From assembly GCF_964340835.1 (NCBI RefSeq), contig NZ_OZ204251.1: a stretch of 64,000 bases of DNA, one strand, 5' to 3'. The notes beneath the pieces were generated by a model. It saw only the letters and a program-made list of their open reading frames with translations, had not been told where the DNA came from and did no database searches. A program made the position numbers and the translations under genes. Origin of the DNA: Bombilactobacillus bombi (GTDB lineage Bacteria; Bacillota; Bacilli; Lactobacillales; Lactobacillaceae). Below, in pieces: positions 1 to 8,977 of the stretch (position 1 is the first letter of the stretch; each line of letters opens with the position of its first letter).

Positions 1-1152
1 ATAAATTTTAACTATGGTTTTAGGTGGAACTGTATCGTCTAAGTTTATTTTAAAATCAGGATGCAACATAACAAAATCGTTATACGCTTGATGAATAGTT
101 TCGTTGGCTTGAGTTGTTTCATTAACATAATTATTTTCAATTTGTTCAGCTCGTGTTAAATCTAACATCTCTTGAATCAACTTTTTCATACGATCAATTT
201 CACTAACCGAAGCATCAATCGATTCTTCCAAAACTTGTGGATCATCTTTTCCCCAGCGTTGTAGTAATTTTAAGTGCCCTTCAATTACTGCTACGGGAGT
301 CCGTAATTCATGCGAAACGTCTTCTACAAACTCTTTTTGTTGATTAGTATAATCTTGCATTCGATCTAACATATGATTAAATCGATCTACTAAATCTGTA
401 ATTTCATCATTAGAGCGCTGTTGTGGAATTCTAGCTGTGGAATCAGGATCGTCATTAATTTGGTCAATTGTTCGATTAATTTGTTTAATTCTTCGAACTA
501 GCGGTTGAGTTAATAAATAACCAAGTATAATACTCAATAATATCGCAAACAAAATAACTAATAACATCTTTTGGTTCAACTGCCGGAAAGTTCGATGATA
601 ATTGCGCATACCATTAGTAATTTTAGCGTATCCAATAATTTGCTTAGTACGTTCAGAATAAATAGGCATCAAGGCTCGTAAATGTTTTAGACGTTGCGCA
701 TTCCTTTTGACAACTGTGATTTTGGTCGTTTTGGTACGTTCGAACTTTGTGTCAATATTACCCATTTTAAATATGGGTTTGCCATGAGTGTCAAATAATA
801 CCAAAGACAAATCTCCACGAGCTAATTGCTTAGTTAAGCTATCGCGGTAAAAGTCTTCTGGACTTTCGGTAACTAATCGTCCATGCGTATCATGAAAATT
901 GCGCTTAGTTTTAGGGGCCAAGCGTCGTTGCACTTGTTGACGGGTTAAGGGAGCTTGATAAACATTAAAACGACTATCAACTGCTGAAACCGTATCACGA
1001 ACATTATTTTCTTCATTATGCAACAAGGCTTGTTCGATAGAAGTATAAATTAAAGTCGCAAATAATCCAAAAACCATAAAAATGGCCAAACTTAATAAGC
1101 AGGTCCATTTAAAGCGGATGGTCAAACGCCAATTTGCTATTTTTTCCTTCAT
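1..1152 (-). CDS. arlS: Sensor histidine kinase, ArlS-like (3' part outside window)
   Basis: Membrane sensor kinase that autophosphorylates on a histidine and passes the phosphate to the response regulator encoded just upstream. The 384 visible codons start at ATG 1152 and run off the left edge. Seen: a first membrane segment at about residues 16-38, an extracytoplasmic sensor region, a second membrane segment near 194-212, a HAMP linker, and the phospho-acceptor box VSHELRTP with His near residue 281. The ATP-binding catalytic domain would lie outside the window. The start overlaps the arlR stop (ATGA), so the two are translationally coupled. Assignment to ArlS rather than another OmpR-type partner rests on the partner regulator and the overall layout; the sensed signal cannot be read from sequence. 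Confidence 0.85.
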   Translation of the reverse strand, partial: MKEKIANWRLTIRFKWTCLLSLAIFMVFGLFATLIYTSIEQALLHNEENNVRDTVSAVDSRFNVYQAPLTRQQVQRRLAPKTKRNFHDTHGRLVTESPEDFYRDSLTKQLARGDLSLVLFDTHGKPIFKMGNIDTKFERTKTTKITVVKRNAQRLKHLRALMPIYSERTKQIIGYAKITNGMRNYHRTFRQLNQKMLLVILFAILLSIILGYLLTQPLVRRIKQINRTIDQINDDPDSTARIPQQRSNDEITDLVDRFNHMLDRMQDYTNQQKEFVEDVSHELRTPVAVIEGHLKLLQRWGKDDPQVLEESIDASVSEIDRMKKLIQEMLDLTRAEQIENNYVNETTQANETIHQAYNDFVMLHPDFKINLDDTVPPKTIVKIY

Positions 1153-1838
1153 GGCCGAACAACGTAACCTGTTCCACGAACAGTTTGAATGTAGCTTTCT
1201 TTATCAGGAAGATCAATTTTGTTACGTAAATAGCGCACATACACATCCACAATATTGGTCTCATTTTGTTTCATTTCACTGCCCCAAACACTCTTTAGCA
1301 ATTGTTCGCGACTTAATACTTTACCCATATTATTCAGTAAAGTTAAGAACAAATCATATTCGCGCCGAGTTAACTCAATGACTTTACCATTACGGCTTAA
1401 AGTATGAGCTTCTTTATCCATAACTAAGTCCCGGTATTCAATCTTGGTAGAATGAGGGGCCATTTTTTGGTCTTCAATATCAATTCGCCGTAACAAAGCT
1501 CGCAAACGTGCTAACAATTCTTCAATCGCAAAGGGCTTGACAATATAATCATCTGCCCCATGATCCAAGCCGGAAACACGATCAATAATAGAATCTCTTG
1601 CAGTCATCATAATAATAGGAGTGCTTTTTTCTTGACGAACTCGCCGACAAACTTCTAATCCATTTAAGGTTGGTAACATTAAATCCAATAAAATAACATC
1701 CCAATCCTCTGCTAGTGCAGCATCCAAGCCCTTACGTCCATCTAATTCAACTCGTGTTTTATAGCCTTCATGCTGTAATTCTAGTTCAACAAACCGAGAT
1801 AAATTTTTTTCATCTTCAATAATTAAAATTTTTGCCAT
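1149..1838 (-). CDS. arlR: OmpR-family response regulator, ArlR-like
   Basis: Cytoplasmic DNA-binding response regulator of 229 residues. The receiver domain covers about residues 1-120, with the acidic pocket at E8/D9, phospho-acceptor D52 (LLDLMLP) and conserved K101 (VKPFA). A C-terminal winged-helix domain follows (about 130-229), ending RGTGYVVRP, the usual OmpR-class ending. The receiver resembles ArlR of staphylococci and lactic acid bacteria, which controls surface proteins and autolysis in those species; the target genes here are unknown. It is the first gene of a two-gene operon with the kinase (4-nt overlap). The start at ATG 1838 fits the family N-terminus MAKILIIEDE. Confidence 0.9.
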   Translation of the reverse strand: MAKILIIEDEKNLSRFVELELQHEGYKTRVELDGRKGLDAALAEDWDVILLDLMLPTLNGLEVCRRVRQEKSTPIIMMTARDSIIDRVSGLDHGADDYIVKPFAIEELLARLRALLRRIDIEDQKMAPHSTKIEYRDLVMDKEAHTLSRNGKVIELTRREYDLFLTLLNNMGKVLSREQLLKSVWGSEMKQNETNIVDVYVRYLRNKIDLPDKESYIQTVRGTGYVVRP

Positions 1839-1956
1839 TACACTACTCCAAATCTTAATAAAAATTAATTATATTATACATTTCAACATTATCTTACCAC
1901 ATTAGCATCTATCTGAATGAGCAAACCCTAAAAATATCCTTAGCTAATTACAACCA

Positions 1957-1999
1957 GAAAAAAGAGCTGGGATAAATACTTTTTTTGTCCTAGCCCTTT
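1957..1999 (-). terminator. Intrinsic terminator after gnd
   Basis: Read on the minus strand, a GC-rich hairpin (arms near 1964-1973 and 1988-1996, one internal mismatch) is followed by a run of six T. It lies about 30 nt past the gnd stop and separates gnd from arlR. Its arm sequence is related to the terminators near 8860, 15230 and 28358. Confidence 0.75.
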
Positions 2000-2027
2000 A
2001 ACTTATAAAAATAAAACATTCCATTCA

Positions 2028-3446
2028 TTATTGTTCTTCATACCAAGGATAGTGGAAAATCCCATCTTCGTCAACTCTTTGATAAGTATGTGCACCAAAA
2101 TAATCACGTTGTGCTTGGATTAAATTAGCTGGCAAAACAGCTGCACGATAAGAATCGTAATAAGCAATTGCCGCAGAAAAAGCTGGAACTGGAATACCTG
2201 ATTGCACAGCCCAAGAAACCACTTCGCGAGTAGCATCTTGATACTTATCGCAAATGTCCTTAAAGTAATCATCTAATAATAAATTATCTAAATCAGCATT
2301 TTTGTGGTAAGCGGCTGTAATTTTTTGTAAAAATTGTGCTCGAATAATGCATCCAGCCCGCCAAATTTGAGCAATTTCACCATACTGTAAATCCCAATTA
2401 TAATGTTCAGAAGCGGCCTTTAATTGAGCAAATCCTTGTGCATAACTCATGATTTTACTAAAGTACAATGCTTGGCGAATTTTTTCAGTAAAATCGGCTG
2501 GTACTTTGATTTGTGGTAATTTAGTAGCTGGTAAAATATTATTAGCAGCTAAACGTTCATCTTTAAAAGTAGAAATATAACGTGCATACACAGCTTCTGT
2601 AATCAATGATTGTGAAACTCCCAATTCTAAGGCACTTTGTGAGCTCCATTTACCTGTTCCTTTATTACCAGCTTTGTCTAAAATCAAATCTACAATTGGT
2701 TTATCAGAACCGTGATCATCTTTTCGAGTCAAAATATCGGCAGTTATTTCAATCAAATAACTAGATAATTCTCCTTTATTCCAGTCAGAAAAGATATCTG
2801 CTAATTGCTGTGGCTTTAAATGGCCAACTTGGCGCATTAAGTTATAGCTTTCAGCGATTAATTCCATATCTCCATATTCAATTCCATTATGGACCATTTT
2901 GACATAATGACCAGCCCCATTAGTACCAATATAGGTAACACATGGTTGGCCATCTTCAGCTTTAGCAGCTATTTGATTTAAAATCGGTGCTACTAAATCA
3001 TAAGCCTCTTTTTGACCACCAGGCATTAATGACGGACCTTGAAGTGCCCCTAATTCACCACCAGAAACACCCATACCAATAAAATTAATCCCCGATTTAT
3101 CTAAACGGGCATTACGCTCGATGGTATCTTCAAAAAAGGTATTTCCACCATCAATTAAAACATCACCACGATCTAATAATGGTAATAATTGATCAATAAC
3201 GGCATCAGTTGGTTTACCTGCTTTGACCATTAAAAGAATCCGGCGTGGTTTTTCTAAAGATTGAACAAAATCTGTCAGTGTATAACTAGGCACTAACTTT
3301 TTGTCAGGATGATCGGCCATCACTTTTTCAGTTTTAGAACTAGTCCGATTAAAAATGGCTACTGTATAACCACGACTTTCAATATTTAAAGCTAAATTTT
3401 TACCCATTACAGCCATACCAATAACACCAATTGTTGGTTTACTCAT
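2028..3446 (-). CDS. gnd: 6-phosphogluconate dehydrogenase (decarboxylating)
   Basis: Oxidises 6-phosphogluconate to ribulose 5-phosphate and CO2 with NADP+ in the oxidative pentose phosphate pathway, and in the phosphoketolase route of heterofermenters. The protein has 472 residues, normal for the family. Seen: an N-terminal Rossmann fold with GVIGMAVMGKNLALN, IDGGNTFF, the substrate-binding loop GVSGGELGA, and the catalytic region VKMVHNGIEYGDM with its Lys and Asn. The all-helical C-terminal domain is complete. ATG 3446 has a strong ribosome-binding site (AGGAGG). It appears to be a single-gene unit with its own terminator. Confidence 0.97.
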   Translation of the reverse strand: MSKPTIGVIGMAVMGKNLALNIESRGYTVAIFNRTSSKTEKVMADHPDKKLVPSYTLTDFVQSLEKPRRILLMVKAGKPTDAVIDQLLPLLDRGDVLIDGGNTFFEDTIERNARLDKSGINFIGMGVSGGELGALQGPSLMPGGQKEAYDLVAPILNQIAAKAEDGQPCVTYIGTNGAGHYVKMVHNGIEYGDMELIAESYNLMRQVGHLKPQQLADIFSDWNKGELSSYLIEITADILTRKDDHGSDKPIVDLILDKAGNKGTGKWSSQSALELGVSQSLITEAVYARYISTFKDERLAANNILPATKLPQIKVPADFTEKIRQALYFSKIMSYAQGFAQLKAASEHYNWDLQYGEIAQIWRAGCIIRAQFLQKITAAYHKNADLDNLLLDDYFKDICDKYQDATREVVSWAVQSGIPVPAFSAAIAYYDSYRAAVLPANLIQAQRDYFGAHTYQRVDEDGIFHYPWYEEQ

Positions 3447-3521
3447 TAAAAATCTGCCTCCTTATGACTGACTACACTCAAATCTTATCAAAATTAGTTT
3501 CAAAATAAAAGCTTCTATAGC

Positions 3522-4067
3522 TTATTCGTCATCAGGGGGTAACAATTCTTTTAATTTATCCCACTGCGAGTTACCAGCTTGTTTGCGATTTTTTTGATAT
3601 TGATCTTCTGAAATTACTGTCCATTCTTTGCCACTGGGCATTGTTCCCTTTGCTTGTTCTTCGGTTGTTAAAACCTGACTAGGAATACTTAATAATATAT
3701 TATCCTCAATTGCTGATTGAAGGTCTAATTGCTCATTTTCCAAAGGAATAATTAATTCTTCTGGTTGACTATCTGTATCATTGTTCGTGTTCAAATCTGA
3801 ACTATAAAATTCCTGTACATCGATATTAATTGGTAATACTACCGGTTCAAAACTTCTTGTTGATGGATAAGTCAGTTGAGTTTTTATAGACAATTGACTA
3901 TAAATAAGTCCTTTTTCCCAACCAAGAGTTCCATTGACTGTTACCGGCTTAACAGCAATGATTTGCGCATCTCGTTGCTGCAAATCTTTTTCCAAATTGA
4001 GTGTTTGTTGAATTGTTAACGGATGTTTGCGATATTTTTCTAGCTGAGCTGTCGTATAAACTAACAT
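3522..4067 (-). CDS. yceD: YceD/DUF177 family protein
   Basis: Protein of 181 residues with the DUF177 pattern: a short basic N-terminus, a central beta-rich part (VNGTLGWEKGLIYSQLSI and the following strands) and an acidic C-terminal half ending in PPDDE. In many bacteria the family sits before rpmF and is linked to 23S rRNA or L32 maturation; the biochemical role is not settled. Here it is the last gene of the yqeG-to-yceD operon, 7 nt after the tmcAL stop, so it is co-transcribed with ribosome and tRNA functions. There is no rpmF next to it. Confidence 0.8.
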   Translation of the reverse strand: MLVYTTAQLEKYRKHPLTIQQTLNLEKDLQQRDAQIIAVKPVTVNGTLGWEKGLIYSQLSIKTQLTYPSTRSFEPVVLPINIDVQEFYSSDLNTNNDTDSQPEELIIPLENEQLDLQSAIEDNILLSIPSQVLTTEEQAKGTMPSGKEWTVISEDQYQKNRKQAGNSQWDKLKELLPPDDE

Positions 4068-4073
4068 AAAAAC

Positions 4074-5219
4074 CTACTTTCTGATCAATGGCTGACGGCC
4101 AAAATTCTGTTCCGGCGCCCCCACCAAATTCAAAATTCGATCACCAGCAACTGAACGCGCCATTAGCCCATTACCATTACCTAATTTTTGTGTTACTTTG
4201 GTAATCAACGGCATAGATAAATTTTTTTTAATAGTGTGTAAATGCTGTTGTCCTCGCCAATTAAAACCCAAAACGTGTAAGTAACGCTGCTTACGCATGG
4301 TTTGCATTTGTTCAGTAGTTATATTTAATAAAGTATAAAGACATAACCGACGCAAACGTGCATAAGTATAGCGTTTACTCTTAGATTTCTGCAAGAAATC
4401 GGACAAGTCCACTGCTGATACAATTTCATGCTGAAATTTGTACTCAAGGCCTTCATTCATTTGATAAATTTCACCTAATTCTGCAATACTAGCAGTTAAT
4501 AAGCGATATTTTAAAAAAGCAAAAAAATCATTCCAACTATAAAGTTTTGAAGAAGCGATAATTTTTCTTGCTGCAATGGGTAATGATATTTGGCAATCTT
4601 CTCCAGCTAAAAGGGCTTGTCGAATCGCCGAAGCACTAGAATATTTACCATGAAGACTACTTTCATTGTGTTTAGCTTGGCCATTGCGTTTTAGTGGATA
4701 TAATTGCACCTGATAACTCAACTTTAAGCAAGCTTGCGCATAAGCCAAACCCAACAATTGATTTGGTTTTGTAATCTTCATACCTAATTTTTGTTCAATT
4801 ATTTGATTAAATTGAGTTGCATAAGTATTACGAAAATCAACAAACTGATCTGACGCATTAGTGGCCTGTTGAATTTGTTGAGCAAGTTGATAATAGTCTA
4901 ATTTTGGATATTCACTGCCAAATACTAAAGTATCCACTTGCAATTGTTGTAACAGACGTAACGCTTCTTCTGCAAAAATATCAGCTGGTTGCACAGCTCC
5001 ATACACCGGTAATTCAACAACTAAATCTACCCCGGCATCCAAAGCCATCTGCGTTCTTTGCCACTTATCTAGCAACGCAAAATCGCCTCGTTGAACAAAA
5101 TTACCAGACATTACCACTATCAAAACATCAGGATGTAATTGCTGTTTAACTTGTTGAATTTGCCAAAGATGACCATTATGCAAGGGATTGTATTCTACAA
5201 TAATTCCACAAATTTTCAT
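4074..5219 (-). CDS. tmcAL: tRNA(Met) cytidine acetate ligase (TmcAL, YlbM)
   Basis: Activates acetate with ATP and transfers it to C34 of elongator tRNA-Met to make N4-acetylcytidine. The protein has 381 residues. The N-terminal nucleotidyltransferase fold carries GIIVEYNPLHNGHLWQI with the HxGH nucleotide-binding signature (HNGH); VVMSGNFVQRGDFALLDK and the serine-rich SSLHGKYSSASAIR motif are also typical of the family. The C-terminal helical half is complete. It starts at ATG 5219, 1 nt from the rsfS stop, within the operon. Confidence 0.93.
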   Translation of the reverse strand: MKICGIIVEYNPLHNGHLWQIQQVKQQLHPDVLIVVMSGNFVQRGDFALLDKWQRTQMALDAGVDLVVELPVYGAVQPADIFAEEALRLLQQLQVDTLVFGSEYPKLDYYQLAQQIQQATNASDQFVDFRNTYATQFNQIIEQKLGMKITKPNQLLGLAYAQACLKLSYQVQLYPLKRNGQAKHNESSLHGKYSSASAIRQALLAGEDCQISLPIAARKIIASSKLYSWNDFFAFLKYRLLTASIAELGEIYQMNEGLEYKFQHEIVSAVDLSDFLQKSKSKRYTYARLRRLCLYTLLNITTEQMQTMRKQRYLHVLGFNWRGQQHLHTIKKNLSMPLITKVTQKLGNGNGLMARSVAGDRILNLVGAPEQNFGRQPLIRK

Positions 5220-5220
5220 T

Positions 5221-5562
5221 TTAATCGATTAATTCAGTAACATCTACTGTAGGAACATCAGACCAAAGACTTTCAATCTTATAAAATTCACGCGCTTCTT
5301 GAGTAAAGACATGTACAATCACGTCTCCCATATCCACTAAAATCCAAGGTGAATCTTTTTGACCTTCTACATGATTAACAGACTCTGATTGTTCTGTAAT
5401 ATTATCAACAATGGCTTGTACTTGTCGTTGTGAAGTTGCAGAAGCTATCACAAAATAATCAGCCATTAAACTTGTTTGTTGCATATCTAAAACAATGATA
5501 TTTTCAGCCCGCTTGTCTGCTGCAGCTTTCACGGCTGCTTGCATAATCTCTTTGCTATTCAA
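5221..5562 (-). CDS. rsfS: Ribosomal silencing factor RsfS
   Basis: Binds ribosomal protein L14 on the 50S subunit and blocks joining of 30S under nutrient limitation. The length (113 residues) is normal. Seen: the single alpha/beta fold with IIVLDMQQTSLMADYFVIA, the SATSQRQVQAIVDNI helix and DSPWILVDMGDVIVHVF, all family hallmarks. The start appears to be TTG at 5562, about 7 nt after GAGG; an internal ATG at 5544 is possible but would cut the first helix. It lies 15 nt after yqeK in the operon. Confidence 0.95.
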   Translation of the reverse strand: MNSKEIMQAAVKAAADKRAENIIVLDMQQTSLMADYFVIASATSQRQVQAIVDNITEQSESVNHVEGQKDSPWILVDMGDVIVHVFTQEAREFYKIESLWSDVPTVDVTELID

Positions 5563-5577
5563 TCAAATACCTCACTT

Positions 5578-6159
5578 TTATTTATTAACTACCCATTCAT
5601 TATAACTTTCAATTGTTAGAGGATATATTTGGCTACGTTTTTGTAATAAGTGCTCCAAAGTATGCTCCAATTGATATCGCACACCAGCATCTAAATCTTG
5701 ATCAGTAATTTGGCGTGCCTCAGTTGCCTCTGGAAAATCACGCCCTGGTTCAGTATAATCAGCCATAAAAACAATTTTGTCTAAGGTTGTCATTTTAATA
5801 TCACCAGTAGTATGACGGCGGACAGCGTTTAAAATGTCTTCATCATAAATTCCTAATTCATACTTAATAAAATAAGCTCCTACTACTCCATGCCAAATAG
5901 CATTTCCATAATTTAATAAATTAGCATCTAACTTTTCTTGCTTAATCATTGCAATAAAGTCAGCATCACTGCGTTCTTTGGCATAATCGTGTACTAAGCC
6001 CGCAATTTGTGCTTTATCAAGGTTACAATTATTTAATTTTGCTAATTGAACTGCTCGCTCACTCGTCCGTACACAATGCTGATAGCGGTAATCAGATAAT
6101 TGTGCGCGCACTTGTTGATTTAACTCAGCAAAGTCAAAAGCGCTATTTGTGTGACTCAT
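5578..6159 (-). CDS. yqeK: Diadenosine tetraphosphatase / HD-domain protein YqeK
   Basis: HD-superfamily hydrolase. Characterised relatives split Ap4A symmetrically to ADP and regulate this stress nucleotide. The protein has 193 residues. Metal-binding residues are visible: an early His (YQHCVRTSERA), the HD pair in GLVHDYAKERSD, His in AIWHGVVGA, and RRHTTGD plus VFMADYTEPGRDF. Its 5' end overlaps the nadD 3' end by 17 nt, so translation is coupled. The nadD-yqeK-rsfS order is conserved in Firmicutes. Confidence 0.92.
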   Translation of the reverse strand: MSHTNSAFDFAELNQQVRAQLSDYRYQHCVRTSERAVQLAKLNNCNLDKAQIAGLVHDYAKERSDADFIAMIKQEKLDANLLNYGNAIWHGVVGAYFIKYELGIYDEDILNAVRRHTTGDIKMTTLDKIVFMADYTEPGRDFPEATEARQITDQDLDAGVRYQLEHTLEHLLQKRSQIYPLTIESYNEWVVNK

Positions 6160-6793
6160 CTTGATAAAGCCCCTTTTCCTTAATATATTCTAAAACAGCA
6201 TCAGGTACAAAATAACGTACTGAGCCTTGATGTTTTAATGTATCTCGAATCCACGTCGAACTAATGTCACTGGTAGGCATATTAATCCAAATTATTGGAT
6301 AATTTGATTTTTGCTCATAGCCTTTTCGACAAACACCTACCAATTGGACCATTTGGACTAATTGTTCTATCTTATGCCATTTCGGTAAATAATTTACCAT
6401 ATCGCCACCAATAATTAAATAATAACGATTTTCCGGATGAGCAATCGTCAAAGCTCGAATTGTATCATAAGTATAACTCACGCCTCCACGATTAATCTCC
6501 ATCAATCCTAATTCAAAATGATGATGATTGCTAATCGCTCGCCGAACCATTTCTACTCGATCATTAGCATCAATAGCTTGTTTATGATCAACATGTGGTG
6601 GATTGGCATCTGGAATAAACAAAATTTTGTCTAAACCCAATTGATTCAATACTTGATCAGCAGCCATTAAGTGCCAAATATGGGGAGGATTAAAGGTTCC
6701 TCCCATAATGCCAATTCGCTTTTGTTTACCGGTGCTATCAACTTGTAATTTAGGTTTGGTAATTGGATTATTCTTTATTACTGTTGTTGCCAT
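6143..6793 (-). CDS. nadD: Nicotinate-nucleotide adenylyltransferase NadD, with a changed HxGH motif
   Basis: Makes deamido-NAD+ from nicotinate mononucleotide and ATP. I place the start at ATG 6793 because GCGAGG lies just upstream and yhbY stops at 6798; an in-frame start at 6817 would overlap yhbY. Seen: GIMGGTFNPPH, SYTYDTIRAL, the IIGGDMVNYLPKWH segment and SSTWIRDTLK near the C-terminus. The odd point is the nucleotidyltransferase signature: the family has H-x-G-H after NPP, but here it reads HIWH (codons CAT ATT TGG CAC), so Gly is replaced by Trp through a possible single base change. The rest of the protein is intact, so I still call it NadD. Confidence 0.9.
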   Translation of the reverse strand: MATTVIKNNPITKPKLQVDSTGKQKRIGIMGGTFNPPHIWHLMAADQVLNQLGLDKILFIPDANPPHVDHKQAIDANDRVEMVRRAISNHHHFELGLMEINRGGVSYTYDTIRALTIAHPENRYYLIIGGDMVNYLPKWHKIEQLVQMVQLVGVCRKGYEQKSNYPIIWINMPTSDISSTWIRDTLKHQGSVRYFVPDAVLEYIKEKGLYQDESHK

Positions 6794-6797
6794 TTTA

Positions 6798-7115
6798 TTA
6801 CCTCGCAATTTGATCAACTTCTAAACTTAAATGTCGTTTGGCAATTTGCGGAGCACGCTTATATAAAATTACAGTATGACCAATGTCTTGAACATATTGA
6901 ATCTTTGAATCAAACTGGCGGACTTGATCAATTAATTCATCTGCTGTAATCGTTGAATTAGAAAGAATTGAGATTTTTAATAATTCTTGCGTATTAATTT
7001 GTGTCTGTATTTGGCGTAAAACACTAGAAGTAATGCCATTTTTACCTACTTGAAACATTGGGGCAATTGTTTGTGCACGCCCTCTTAAAAATTGACGTTG
7101 TTTTGCTGTTATCAT
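6798..7115 (-). CDS. yhbY: YhbY-family RNA-binding protein (CRM domain)
   Basis: Small CRM-domain RNA-binding protein of 105 residues associated with pre-50S ribosomal particles. Seen: N-terminal KQRQFLRGRAQTIAPMFQVG, then GITSSVLRQIQTQINTQELLK and the GHTVILYKR strand, all standard family features. It lies between the ribosome-assembly GTPase yqeH (15 nt upstream) and nadD in the conserved operon. Nothing unusual in length or composition. Confidence 0.92.
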   Translation of the reverse strand: MITAKQRQFLRGRAQTIAPMFQVGKNGITSSVLRQIQTQINTQELLKISILSNSTITADELIDQVRQFDSKIQYVQDIGHTVILYKRAPQIAKRHLSLEVDQIAR

Positions 7116-7129
7116 TATTTACCTCACAC

Positions 7130-8251
7130 TTAATTAATCAAAGATGAACGAACCTCTATTTGTAACCCTTGCGGTAAGTAAGCTTTTACCTGGACTTGTT
7201 CTGGAACTGCTATCCATCCCAGACCTGAAAAAACTATATCACTTTTTTCTTTAGTTGTGATAGTCTGTGATTGCAAAGGTGGAAAGGTCTCAGCTGAAAC
7301 TGGCGGTGTTAATAATTCACCTAAATGTTTTTGATAAAATTCATCTGCCTGCTGTAATTTGGTTCGGTGAACATAAAGATTATTATCAACATAAACAACA
7401 AAAGAACCTGCGGGCCCTGATATAAAATCTAATCTTGCTAAACCTACTAAAAATAAAGTTTGTTGTGCTTGCAGCTGAAAAATCCGTGGGTGGATTTCAC
7501 TTTGAGGGGCAATATATTTTAATTCCTTGCGACTTAAAAATTGAGAAATTTGATTCTTATGCACAATTCCTGGTGTGTCAATTAGTTCTCCACCGTCAGC
7601 TAGGGGCAAGCGAATTTCATTTAAAGTTGTTCCAGGAAAATTCGAAGTTGTAATTAAATCTTGCCAGCCTGAATGAGAACGAATAATTGCATTAATGAGC
7701 GTTGATTTACCGACATTAGTTGTTCCTACTACATAAACATCTCTATTTTTACGTAACTGCGAAATTTTCACTAGCAATTGATCAATATTAGTCAGTTTTT
7801 TGGCACTCACTAATTCTATATCTAATGGCTGCAAACCCAATATTTTTGCTTGGTGTTGCAGCCAATTTTTTAATTTATTGCGATTAAAGGAACTTGGAAT
7901 TAAATCTGCTTTGTTCCCTACTAATAATACGGGATTATTGCCAATGTACCGTTTAAGTTGTTGAATAACACTACCAGAAAAATTAAATAAATCAACGACA
8001 TAAACTACTAGGGCTTGTTCGTGGCCAATTTTAGCCAAGAGATGTTTAAAATGAGCATCCTCAATAGGCACCTGTGAAACTTCATTATAATGCCGTAAAC
8101 GAAAGCAACGTTGGCAATATAAATCTTGAGTTGCAGATTGCTTTAAATATTTTGCTAAAGTGTTAGCAGGGATATAACCAGCTTGTTGCTGATCATCGGC
8201 TTGTAATTGTGCTCCACACCCTATACAATACAGTGTTTCAATTTCATTCAT
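7130..8251 (-). CDS. yqeH: Ribosome biogenesis GTPase YqeH
   Basis: Circularly permuted GTPase needed for 30S subunit assembly. The 373-residue protein has an N-terminal zinc-binding region (CIGCGAQLQ and CQRCFRLRHY). Its G motifs come in permuted order: G4 VGNKADL, G5-like ELVSAKK, then G1 GTTNVGKSTLIN, and G3 LIDTPG. A C-terminal RNA-binding region follows. It starts at ATG 8251, overlapping the yqeG 3' end by 8 nt. Confidence 0.96.
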   Translation of the reverse strand: MNEIETLYCIGCGAQLQADDQQQAGYIPANTLAKYLKQSATQDLYCQRCFRLRHYNEVSQVPIEDAHFKHLLAKIGHEQALVVYVVDLFNFSGSVIQQLKRYIGNNPVLLVGNKADLIPSSFNRNKLKNWLQHQAKILGLQPLDIELVSAKKLTNIDQLLVKISQLRKNRDVYVVGTTNVGKSTLINAIIRSHSGWQDLITTSNFPGTTLNEIRLPLADGGELIDTPGIVHKNQISQFLSRKELKYIAPQSEIHPRIFQLQAQQTLFLVGLARLDFISGPAGSFVVYVDNNLYVHRTKLQQADEFYQKHLGELLTPPVSAETFPPLQSQTITTKEKSDIVFSGLGWIAVPEQVQVKAYLPQGLQIEVRSSLIN

Positions 8252-8765
8252 GCAAATGTTTCCTCCACTTTAATTGTGGATATAGACGACTGTTTATCCA
8301 CATTAATGGTCTCTCTATCAACCGATTAATTCGTGTTTTTTTGGAATCAGTTGGCACTAGTGGCTTTACTAATATTGTCCGAATACCTGCTAAATTACCA
8401 GCCAAAACATCCGTCAGCAATTGATCGCCTACCATTACCACTTCATTAGTGGACACATGATGTGAGCGTAAATATCTTTTCATAGCAAAAGGTAAAGGTT
8501 TCAGTGCTCGTGCAACAACCTTCACCGCTAAGCCTTGCACTGCCAACAATACTCGTTGTTCATTATTATTAGAAACAATCACTAACTCAATATCATGTGC
8601 TTTTAATTTCTGATTCCAATCTAGCAAGCGTTGATCAAGCCGCTGTTTTTGATTCCAAGGTACTAGTGTATTGTCTAAATCAGATAAAATCACTTTAATG
8701 CCTTGATCAACGAATTCTTGGGGATCAACTTGCATTATTTGAGTAATCATTACAGCTGGCTTCAA
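8244..8765 (-). CDS. yqeG: YqeG family HAD-IIIA phosphatase
   Basis: HAD-superfamily phosphatase of unknown substrate, always linked to yqeH in Firmicutes. Seen: nucleophile motif LSDLDNTLVPW, motif II-like IVSNNN, and MVGDQLLTDVLAGN. It heads the operon down to yceD. No upstream ATG exists in frame. The given start is TTG 8765. A CTG at 8774, 9 nt after AGGAG, is better placed and would give an N-terminus closer to relatives (LGILKPAVM). A stop codon lies just upstream, so the start must be one of these or the internal ATG at 8750. Confidence 0.9.
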   Translation of the reverse strand: MKPAVMITQIMQVDPQEFVDQGIKVILSDLDNTLVPWNQKQRLDQRLLDWNQKLKAHDIELVIVSNNNEQRVLLAVQGLAVKVVARALKPLPFAMKRYLRSHHVSTNEVVMVGDQLLTDVLAGNLAGIRTILVKPLVPTDSKKTRINRLIERPLMWINSRLYPQLKWRKHLHE

Positions 8766-8841
8766 GATTCCCAGGGCTCTTCACTCCTAATAATTATATG
8801 AGAATGGGCTTGAAATCCCATCTTCTTATAACTTAATTTAC

Positions 8842-8881
8842 AAAAAGGGACTGTGACAAAACTTAATTTTGCTCCAGCCCC
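8842..8881 (-). terminator. Terminator after rplT
   Basis: Imperfect hairpin with arms near 8847-8853 and 8874-8881 (GGGACTG against CAGCCCC, with an inner GCAAAA/TTTTGT pairing), then TTTTT on the minus strand. It closes the infC-rpmI-rplT operon before the yqeG operon begins. Confidence 0.7.
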
Positions 8882-8977
8882 AATTATCCAACCATCAATA
8901 TCCTAATGCTCACAAAACTATAATTCTTAACAATTACCAATGATAATTATCATGCAAGATAAAATTTTATGAGGTTA

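Noticed and set aside
8944..8957. Palindrome ATGATAATTATCAT resembling a Fur/PerR box
   Set aside because: It lies just after rplT and before the operon terminator, far from any start codon it could control; a 14-bp AT-rich palindrome can occur by chance in such DNA.
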